Source: Rhynchopus sp. YZ270_cl-10
Lineage: Eukaryota > Euglenozoa > Diplonemea > Diplonemida > Diplonemidae
Assembly (NCBI GenBank): GCA_964035575.1
Contig: OZ037898.1
Span: 62,001-126,000 of the forward strand
DNA: 64,000 nucleotides
Reading direction: 5' to 3'
Shown: positions 56,534-64,000 of the stretch, in pieces
Layout of the letters: every line of letters begins with the position of its first letter
Position numbering within the stretch: the first letter of the stretch is position 1
Notes under the pieces: generated by a model
What the model was told of the DNA's origin: nothing
What the model saw: the letters and a program-made list of their open reading frames with translations, nothing else
Database searches by the model: none
Position numbers and translations under genes: made by a program

Positions 56534-56635
56534 TGGTTAAAGAAAGTTCCGCCTAAGAAAAGTGCCCGCCTAAAGTAATTTCCGCCATCGATTTCAATTC
56601 CGCCATTAGTTTGGGCGTAAACTTTCTTTAACCAC
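56533..56635. mobile_element. 103-bp MITE-like hairpin
   Basis: Perfect 16-bp inverted ends GTGGTTAAAGAAAGTT, with TTCCGCC-type repeats inside. It abuts the previous element directly. A further hairpin (ATATACTTTCAGTT..AATTGAAAGTATAT) follows at about 56645-56680. Confidence 0.75.
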
Positions 56636-56817
56636 TGTAGATTCATATACTTTCAGTTCACAGAATTGAAAGTATATAAATCTAAAGAAAGGGGAAAAAG
56701 AAAACGGTGGTGGAGTTGTGTGAGTGTGTGAAGTGTTATTCAACCGAGTGAAAATCCCCCATTTAGGAGGGTGTGATAAATCAGTGAAAAAAAAAGGGGG
56801 GGAGGGGAAAGCGTTTA

Positions 56818-56852
56818 TCAGATGATAAGCCTCTCCTGCTTAATTCACCTTG
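56818..56852. repeat. Family-B hairpin copy
   Basis: AGATGATAAGCCTCTCCTGC then TTAATTCACCTT. The inner stem TAAGC/GCTTA pairs. Confidence 0.65.
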
Positions 56853-57678
56853 TTTTAAAAGGGCCCCTCCCCCTCCCCCCTCCCTGCTCCCGATTTCTAT
56901 CCTGCCAGAGCAGGGAGGTGAAAAAGATGTCTGACATCCTCCTTTTTTGTCGAGGTCCTCTTAAACCCCACATAACGCACTTTCAGTGTCTTACAGTGCT
57001 GATAAATGTGATGGTGTATGATGGTTCTCTGAAAGAAATCAAACAAAATCAAAAAAAAAAGGGGGAAGGGGAAAGGGAAGGGAAGGGAAGGGAGAAAATG
57101 TGGGAGGAGTGGAGAGAAGACATGAAAAACACACCTCATACCACGCACTCCTGTCTCCGGCGTGGCTTGTGTGGGAATATGAGGTATTTCGCTCAGTCTT
57201 CAGCCCGCTTGATGTTTTTTTTTTCCCTAAAAAAGGAACACTTTTTGTTGTTTTCAACACATTTACCCACCAGACAGAGGTAGGTTTTATGTATTCAAAA
57301 AAAAATGCCAAAAAAAAAGGACCAGGATATTATTGTTTATGTTTTGTGCTGTGCAACGCAACTCACAGGACAGGGTGTGACAGGCGGTGTCAAATTCTCA
57401 CTTTTTCAAAGAGAGAGAGAGAAAGAGAAAAAGGAAGGTGAAGTGAACAGACAGGAGAGGAGGGAGAAAAGAAAAAAAAAAAAAAAAAAGAGCCACATTT
57501 GAACATTAACTTCATTCAAAAAAGGGTACAATCTTGTTATGGTGGATTTAAGAGAAAAAGAAAAAGGAAGAAAAAAAAAAAACACTCGCGAGAGAGCGTA
57601 TTTCTTTTTGGATGAGATAATTTGCAAAAAAGAGGATTTTTTGTTTTTGATTTTGCTTTTTTTTCTTATTTTGAAGCA

Positions 57679-57732
57679 TTTTTTGGATAAGCAGTTGGAT
57701 TAGTGTACCTGCCACAAGCAGTATGCACTATT
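57679..57732. repeat. Family-A motif copy with a strong hairpin
   Basis: TTTTTTGGATAAGCAGTTGG, ATTAGTG, then TACCTGCCACAAGCAGTATG, CACTA. The CTGC/GCAG and AGTG/CACT pairs differ from other copies but keep the fold. Confidence 0.7.
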
Positions 57733-58275
57733 TTATTTTTGGTTTTGTTTTTATTATTATTTTGCGCAAAATATTCCACTTTTTTGTGGTGTCCTTGCGG
57801 TTAGAAAGATTTGAAGAAGGGAACGGGTCTGGGGAGGTTGGGGGAGGGTGGGGGTAATGGGGTTCAAGAAATAAAGAATCCCTTGAGGGAGACGAAAGTG
57901 CCACCTTGGCGCAGACGGCTGCAAAATATAAAGAATGATACGACGTTAGGTTGAGAGATGGGAAAGTCAGAAAGAGGTGGGCCCAACAAGGAGCAGGGGA
58001 GGGAGGCATCAGTGGCAGACCACATGTGCATTTTGGGGGCTTTCGTCTAATTTGATTTTTTGTTTGTTTTTTTTGTTTTTTTGTCTTTGGTTTTGCTACA
58101 GGGGGGGTCTTCTGGTTGGGAGTGGGGTTTGCTGCGTTCCCTGTTTTCTGCTGGTTTCGTGTTGTTGTGAAGGCCACCTTCGTGTAGGGGGGTGTGAAGG
58201 TGTGTGGTGTTGTGTCGTGTGTGCCACGTAGCTTACACGGCACGTCTGCGCTGCAGCACGACATAATCAAGCTCT

Positions 58276-59346
58276 CTAGCGGCGGTTGGAGCGTCCACTG
58301 CTGGCACCCTTCTGTCCACGGTGGTAGTTTGTGTTGTAGCCGTACCCTTCAGCATGTGTGTGGTGGTGGCTGTAGTCGTTGTAGTGCGGCTCGTGGTAGT
58401 GGTGCTGGTGCTGCTGGTGCTGGTAGTAGCACTCCTCACACCCACCAGGGTAGTAGCTCTCGTGCGACGCGTAGTAGGCCTTTCCACCCTTGCCTCCCTT
58501 GCCTCCCTTCCCGCTGTGTGGGGAGCTGCTGTGGTTGTGATGGTTGTGGTGGTTGTGGTGACTGTGGCTGTGGTGGCTGTGTGGCATTCTGTGCATCTCA
58601 ACCTTCTCCGAGGACTTTCCACCCTTCCCACGGTTCGTGGGGCTCTTCTTCTCTTCAGTCTCGTTGTCGTCCTTCGCAATAATGGCGGGACCAGACACGT
58701 TGTTGGCGTAGTTACGTCCGTCGCTGCCCTTCTCCACGTCGTAGAAAAGTCCCTTCCCGACAACAAGCGAACATCCGCCAAGCTCGTTCCCGTGCACAAA
58801 CACGTCCTCGCGTGTGTCCTCGTCCAGAATGAATCCGTAGCGGTTCTCGGCAGACCAGCGGCGCACGGTCCCCTTCCTCACACCACGGTCGCACACACCA
58901 GGGCCGGTCACGTTCACAGCAACACCACGCCCTGTCTCGTGCACACGCTCGGGCAGGTCGTCAAAGTACACAGTCTCCCCCTTCTTCAGACGTGCACCCT
59001 CAAACGCACTGTGGTGCACGTAGTACACCTTCTCCTCGTCACCGTCCACAATGATGAACCCACACGACTTGGGTGCGAGCCACACCTTCACCTTCCCCTC
59101 CATCGCACCCCGGCAGTTCTGTGTCACACCTGGGCCCGACACGTTCACAGCAGGCTTCACGCCGTCTTCCTTCTGCGACCTGTTGCTGTGCTGCCCAATG
59201 TCGTACGTCACACGCGCACCGACCTCCAGCTTCGACCCGTTCACGAGTGCTCCGTTGTACACAAACAGCTTCGTGCCGTCGTCGCCCAGAATGAAGCCGT
59301 AGCCCTTGTACGGCATCCACTTCTGCACCACTCCTGAGTAGGACAT
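58276..59346 (-). CDS. Triple cold-shock-domain protein with His/Gly/Tyr-rich tail, copy B
   Basis: A 356-residue near-identical paralog of the gene at 40691-41767. The start at 59346 is chosen to match copy A; an upstream in-frame ATG at 59439 would add residues with no counterpart. The three cold-shock repeats and linkers are the same. Differences are few: VEGK for VEGT-type changes in repeat 2, NYANNVSGP for NFAHNVSGP, one His-Ser pair fewer in the tail, and ASHESYY for ASHDTYY. Most nucleotide differences are silent, which implies both copies are under selection. Identity continues about 45 bp upstream of the ATG, through the AACCTACAAAGCC leader and acceptor-like ACGCAG, and then ends abruptly. 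Downstream identity stops within about 10 bp of the TAG. Confidence 0.88.
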   Translation of the reverse strand: MSYSGVVQKWMPYKGYGFILGDDGTKLFVYNGALVNGSKLEVGARVTYDIGQHSNRSQKEDGVKPAVNVSGPGVTQNCRGAMEGKVKVWLAPKSCGFIIVDGDEEKVYYVHHSAFEGARLKKGETVYFDDLPERVHETGRGVAVNVTGPGVCDRGVRKGTVRRWSAENRYGFILDEDTREDVFVHGNELGGCSLVVGKGLFYDVEKGSDGRNYANNVSGPAIIAKDDNETEEKKSPTNRGKGGKSSEKVEMHRMPHSHHSHSHHNHHNHHNHSSSPHSGKGGKGGKGGKAYYASHESYYPGGCEECYYQHQQHQHHYHEPHYNDYSHHHTHAEGYGYNTNYHRGQKGASSGRSNRR

Positions 59347-60579
59347 CTTGTAGGTTGAGGCTTTGTAGGTTACCTGCGTGTGGGTGGGGTGGGGTGAGTG
59401 ACACAAAACAACCACCTCTGGGACAAAAAGGGTGGACATTCTTTTTTGTTACTGTCGTTGTTATATTCCTTTTGGCTTTTACACAAGAGCTGGGCACTGT
59501 GAAGAAAACGTAAATAGTGTACAAGCAAACGGGAGGGGGGTAACTGCATCGCCGCTTGCCGTTGAAATAAAAATTAAAAGGCAGACGAACCTGCTCAGTC
59601 ACCTTCGAACGGGTTTTCGGGTTTGCGAGTGGAGCAAACACCAAAAACCACGCCTTTTCAGAGCGACAAGCAAATCGCATCCACCCTACTGGTACCCTAC
59701 TAGGTAGCGTAGATGTGTTATGTTATAGACCCGTTTGTGGGTTTCACGGAAAAAGAAAAAAAAAAAAAAATCCTTGCAAACATAAACCTAAGCCTCGCAC
59801 AATCCTTAGTCACCTTGCAAAAAAAGGGGGGAGGGTTGGGGACTGGTATTGGGAATCTTTCCTAAACATGGACGAAGTTGCTAATGTACATTCCCTCTCC
59901 CACAACAGTAGGAAGGGGGCGAAACGTAGAGAACCTATGAGTTCACAGAGGCACATAGCTTCTCAAAACGTTTTCGTTGTTTCCTTTATTTTTCAAAATA
60001 GAAAATATGTTTCAAGAACGTAAAATCCCCAAAAAAAGAAGACAGTCATTATGACCTTTTAACAAAGAAAGAAAAGAGGAATGTTATATCGCCTGTCCCT
60101 CGCTTGACCTACAGAAAAGTTGACTTGAAATACAAAGCCCTTTCGTGACAGTGTACCAAAGAAAAACATCAACGGTGCAATATAAGCAAAGGTGCAAAAA
60201 ACAGTCGTGAAAACTTGTGTAAGAGGGAGGGTTGGGGGAAAAAAAAAGGAGAAAATGGGGAAATAAACCTGCTCGCAACGACGTTAAGGACTGGCTTGCG
60301 GGTCGCTGGAGGGGGGGCGGGGAAAGCCTCCAGAGGGGAACGCAAGAAGTCGTGCAAGCAGGGTGTGCAGAAGAAAGGTGTGTATGTGCTTAATAGGCCT
60401 GCCAGAGGTAAGGCCTTAAGGGGTGCTTGGGGTAGGCAAGCGGCATCCGGCCGTTCAGATCGGTGCCGTGGTGCTACATGTCTGCTCCTCGTGTTGTCGT
60501 TTGAGTGGATGTAAACAAAAATAAAGCGGGTGGTAGTACAAATGGACGCTGACTCAATATGTCATCGCGTGGTGCTGCT
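59347..60579. other. Intergenic region, no gene seen
   Basis: It contains a family-B hairpin (59780-59816: CATAAACCTAAGCCTCGC then ACAATCCTTAGTCACC), a C2 hairpin (about 60123-60160: GAAATACAAAGCCCTTTCGTG split by its loop) and the 3' flank of the kinase gene. That flank (60507-60579) matches the flank of the second kinase copy at 62768-62839. Confidence 0.55.
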
Positions 60580-62135
60580 TCAGAGGCTGGCCATCTCCTT
60601 ATCGACCTGTGCCCCCTTGCCCTTCTCAAGGAGCTGCTCCCACTTCACAAGACGTGCGTTGCCGCTAATCATGATGTTCACAAGAGCAACCTCGCTCTTG
60701 CCCAGACGGTCTGCGTTCGAGATGTCCCACTTTCCGCCAACAGATGCAGAGTCCACACCTGCCGTGCCACGTGCCTGCAGACCAAGCTTCTTGCAGACGT
60801 TCTTGAAGTCCTTGCGCTCAGACAGAAGCGGCAGTGCAAGCATCTGCCCCGCACGCAGACCAGTTCCCAGGTTCGATGGGCAGGTGAGGATGTATCCCAG
60901 GTGCTTGTTGTGCATGAAGTCGTAGCCCTCGCTCTTCAGCACCTTCTGCACCTCGTTGCACGCTGTTGCGAAGCGTGTGAAGACCTCCTTGATGTTGTCG
61001 CCCTTCTGCATCGACACAATACGCAAGTGGTCCTCCTCACCCACCCACACGAAGAAGTTGCGTGCAGTGTTGTGGAAGATACCACGTCCGTCGGGCCAGT
61101 GGCGCCCCATCCCGCTTGCGAGGAGCAGTGTCGAGTCGGGCTCCTGGAACAGGTTGCCTGCCTTGCGCAGTGCCTCCTCCTCGGCGTGCGACATCCCGCC
61201 CACCTTGGGGCCGTAGCTCCTGCTGCCGTTCAGGGGGAAGTAGTCTCCCTGTGGTGGTGTTTGGAGTCACATACAAGGAACAGAATAGTTGAAAGATGAA
61301 GATGCCTCTCGTGTATAGTGCGCCAGCATACCTTGAGGTTGCCCTTCAGGTTCAGCAGACCCTTCACGCAGACACGCTCCAGCTCACGACGCTCAAGGAA
61401 CTCAATCGAGGGGGGCAGGCGGATGCCACGGACAGACCTTCCTGTGCGCACACGTGAGGTCAGCACGTACTTGCCATCCGGGTCGATCTTCGTGTCCAGC
61501 ACGTTGTTGATGTCCATGTCCGTCGGGTGCACAGCGTTGCGTGCATAGCCTCCGTGGCGTGCTGAGATGATGGGCTCAAACACATCGGCGAACACCTGAA
61601 GGCAGAACAGAAGTGGTTGTGCACAGCAAAGACAAGACCGTTGCGGGGGAAAGGATGTGACATACCGTGAACGACTCCTCGTCACCTGCAACAATACCAC
61701 AGGTCTTGATCATCGGGTGCCCTGGGTTGTCCACACCGGTCTTGATGCACTTCGCCAACGTCACACCAGAGCTGGTCTTTGTGTCCTTGTACTTCTGGTA
61801 CGCAGCAGGGTTCTTCACAAGCTCCTCAGCCATGAAGTTTGAGTGCTTCGACAGGTCGGGCATCTCGTCGGGTGTGAAGTCTGCTGGGAACGTGGCACCC
61901 TTCTCAGGACAGAAGTACTCTTTGTCGCCACACCCTGCCTGGATCCACTTCGGGAGCTTCCTCACTCCCTCCGACAGACCCGACGGTGGGTAGGCCTGCG
62001 GTGCTGCGGAGCACTGTGGTGGCAGAGGGTGTGGTGGCACAGGAAGGATGGACATACCTCATTCTGCACAGCAGACACTGTTGCAAACCCTGCACCAGCT
62101 GCTGCAAGGGCACGTGCACCACGGCGGAAGGACAT
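60580..62135 (-). CDS. Creatine-kinase-type phosphagen kinase, copy 1 (four exons)
   Basis: Exons on the minus strand are 62058-62135, 61666-62013, 61332-61595 and 60580-61248. All three introns are GT..AG and phase 0, giving 452 residues. Exon 1 encodes [20 protein letters not shown], a basic Ala-rich leader that looks mitochondrial. The N-terminal domain has [13 protein letters not shown], and the catalytic domain has [39 protein letters not shown] and [14 protein letters not shown] with the reactive Cys at about 60880-60882. The CPSNLGTG form is typical of creatine kinase; arginine kinases usually have CPTNLGT. It would reversibly move phosphate between ATP and a guanidino compound as an energy buffer. 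The substrate is inferred, not proven. Intron 3 is 83 bp and contains a family-B hairpin. Confidence 0.92.
61294..61323. repeat. Family-B hairpin inside intron 3 of kinase copy 1
   Basis: AAGATGAAGATGCCTCTCGTG followed by TATAGTGCGCC occupies about a third of the 83-bp intron. The corresponding intron of copy 2 lacks it. Confidence 0.55.
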
Positions 62136-62839
62136 GTTGTGTATGTGTATTCGAAACTTTTCTGCACAAGAAATACAATCACGAAGGAGGCACACAACAC
62201 CACACAGAGCAAGATACTCTTCATAACAAACCTAAGAACGCACACGAGGATGCACTGTACTTTTTTTCTTCGTCCATATTTAGTTTTTTTTTGGCTATAT
62301 TTCGGTCGAAATGGCGCAATATGCTGGCAAGTAGCGTTGCGTGTCAGGCCTCCTACCGTGCACTCGCACGACAAGGGTGGTTGCCAAAAGGCGGAACAAT
62401 TAAAAGCAACACAAATAAAACGGTCGGGCACTAAAGCACGCAAAACACCACATATAGGTGTCAGCATGGATCGTGCAGTGTCAAAAGAAAGAGGGTAATG
62501 TACAAAAGTAAAATGAAAGAAGGTTTAAAAGATGAAGCCAAGTCTCGTGTGTTGAGGCACATCTTCACCAATGAAAAGGGAAAAAGAAACAGCAAAAAAA
62601 AATAGCGTAAATAACCACACAACGTGCAGCATCCACTCGAGTCAAATTTTATTTTTCGAGAGAAAATAAAATAAAATAGAAAAGAAAAGAGTCGCAAGGA
62701 AAAAAAACAAATCAAAAAAGAGTTATGGTGTTGGTGTATGGTTGAGAAGGTCAGCGTTGTTATTTTGGTGGATGTAAACAAAAATAAAGGGTGGTGGTAC
62801 AAATGGACGCTGTTTCACTCAATATGGCGTGGCGCTGCT
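62136..62839. other. Spacer between the two kinase genes
   Basis: Upstream of copy 1 and downstream of copy 2. It carries a family-B hairpin at 62529-62565 (GATGAAGCCAAGTCTCGTG then TTGAGGCACATC). No gene is seen. The last 70 bp before the copy-2 stop match the 3' flank of copy 1. Confidence 0.55.
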
Positions 62840-64000
62840 TCAGAGGCTGGCCATCTCCTTATCGACCTGTGCCCCCTTGCCCTTCTCAAGGAGCTGCTCC
62901 CACTTCACAAGACGTGCGTTGCCGCTAATCATGATGTTCACAAGAGCAACCTCGCTCTTGCCCAGACGGTCTGCGTTCGAGATGTCCCACTTCCCGCCAA
63001 CAGACGCAGAGTCCACACCTGCCGTGCCACGTGCCTGCAGACCAAGCTTCTTGCAGACGTTCTTGAAGTCCTTGCGCTCAGACAGAAGCGGCAGTGCAAG
63101 CATCTGTCCCGCACGCAGACCAGTTCCCAGGTTCGATGGGCAGGTGAGGATGTATCCCAGGTGCTTGTTGTGCATGAAGTCGTAGCCCTCGCTCTTCAGC
63201 ACCTTCTGCACCTCGTTGCACGCTGTTGCGAAGCGTGTGAAGACCTCCTTGATGTTGTCGCCCTTCTGCATCGACACAATACGCAAGTGGTCCTCCTCAC
63301 CCACCCACACGAAGAAGTTGCGTGCAGTGTTGTGGAAGATACCACGTCCGTCGGGCCAGTGGCGTCCCATCCCGCTTGCGAGGAGCAGTGTCGAGTCGGG
63401 CTCCTGGAACAGGTTGCCTGCCTTGCGCAGTGCCTCCTCCTCGGCGTGCGACATGCCACCTACCTTGGGGCCGTAGCTCCTGCTGCCGTTCAGGGGGAAG
63501 TAGTCTCCCTGTGGTGGTGTTTGGAGTCACATACAAGGAAAATGGTGGTTGGTTGTGGCACCACTACGGAGCAGCATGAGCACCCTCCACACAGAAGATG
63601 TAATGAAGAAGTACTGGACAGGTGGTAGCGCAGGTATGCAGAAGCAAGCTGCTATCTCTTCTACCACTGCGTACTGACCAATGAGTCAGCACATCTTAAA
63701 CTAAAGAATATGGTGCAAGGTTCTCAGTGTGTCAGCATACCTTGAGGTTGCCCTTCAGGTTCAGCAGACCCTTCACGCAGACACGCTCCAGCTCACGACG
63801 CTCAAGGAACTCAATCGAGGGGGGCAGGCGGATGCCACGGACAGACCTTCCTGTGCGCACACGTGAGGTCAGCACGTACTTGCCATCCGGGTCGATCTTC
63901 GTGTCCAGCACGTTGTTGATGTCCATGTCCGTCGGGTGCACAGCGTTGCGTGCATAGCCTCCGTGGCGTGCTGAGATGATGGGCTCAAACACATCGGCGA
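62840..64000 (-). CDS. Creatine-kinase-type phosphagen kinase, copy 2 (5' part outside window)
   Basis: Exon 4 is 62840-63508 and exon 3 is 63741-64000, which stops about 4 bp short of its 5' splice junction at the window edge. The last 204 residues (from MSHAEEEAL) are identical to copy 1, and the exon-3 residues visible here also match. The few nucleotide differences are silent, so the tandem duplication is recent or the copies are being homogenised. Intron 3 is 232 bp (63509-63740) against 83 bp in copy 1: its two ends match copy 1, while the middle is an unrelated insertion of about 200 bp. The active-site CPSNLGTG motif is present. Confidence 0.9.

Larger units (their letters stand above)
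48174..58275. other. 10-kb gene-free interval rich in structured motifs
   Basis: No convincing coding frame. Composition is AT-rich with many homopolymers. The sequence is populated by family-A, family-B and family-C hairpins and small inverted-repeat elements, listed separately. Further hairpins are at 48349-48433 (CAAATGACGTGGTTTTACTT arms) and near 53680-53725 (TTTTTTACGGTC..GACCGTAAAAAA). The 57960-58250 stretch is GC-richer but lies 3' of cold-shock gene B and looks like its trailer. Confidence 0.6.

Noticed and set aside
14082-57732. Family A as spliced-leader RNA genes or Pol III SINEs
   Set aside because: No conserved donor site plus Sm site, and no recognisable A and B boxes; the units are too short and hairpins too variable for an SL RNA.
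58321-59337. A 338-codon plus-strand frame opposite cold-shock gene B
   Set aside because: A Val/Leu-rich antisense shadow of the cold-shock gene; the same shadow appears opposite copy A.
31443-62565. Family-B hairpins as iron-responsive elements or C/D-box snoRNAs
   Set aside because: The CAGUGN loop and bulged C of an IRE are absent, and although GATGA resembles a C box there is no consistent D box.

Overview
The window is nuclear DNA of a unicellular eukaryote, not of a bacterium or virus. The two phosphagen-kinase genes have GT..AG introns. Coding segments are GC-rich and sit in long AT-rich, homopolymer-rich intergenic DNA. There is a LINE, a hAT transposon and many foldback/MITE-like elements. 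The species cannot be fixed from the sequence. A creatine-kinase-type phosphagen kinase plus a triple cold-shock-domain protein fits a flagellate protist, but that is inference. I found no tRNA, rRNA or CRISPR array.

Layout. 1-127: tail of a plus-strand gene. 612-2288: about 209 copies of the octamer GCGGGTTT. 2567-12319: a giant LINE reading frame with reverse transcriptase (RT), a restriction-like endonuclease (RLE) and two OTU-type cysteine-protease-like domains. 13075-13285: a second octamer array. 14450-20540: three minus-strand host genes (GDP-mannose-hydrolase-like Nudix, a degenerate sirtuin, and an unknown low-complexity protein), with a 2.1-kb inverted-repeat-bounded element between the second and third. 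22.1-30.6 kb: a nest of large foldback elements. These include a 1.2-kb palindrome flanked by TA and a 5.9-kb inverted-repeat element flanked by the 6-bp direct repeat AATTTA. 31-40 kb: no gene seen, only hairpin elements and a 0.37-kb MITE. 40691-41767 and 58276-59346: two near-identical cold-shock-domain genes. Between them, at 44795-48165, lies a hAT transposon that looks complete, with matching terminal repeats and a perfect 8-bp target-site duplication. 60580-62135 and 62840-64000: near-identical tandem creatine-kinase-type genes, the second cut by the window end.

Every recognisable host gene from 14 to 64 kb is on the minus strand. Two families of short structured motifs are scattered through the same interval, and all copies I located share one orientation. 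Family A (about 14 copies) is a T-run, then a GAAAACTTGGTTGTATTAG-like box, then a hairpin. Family B (about 27 copies) is a hairpin with a GCCTCTCGTGC-like tip and co-varying stems. One family-A copy lies directly upstream of the start codon of the 19353-20540 gene, and one family-B copy lies inside an intron of the first kinase gene. These families, together with the double-OTU LINE, are the least conventional things here.
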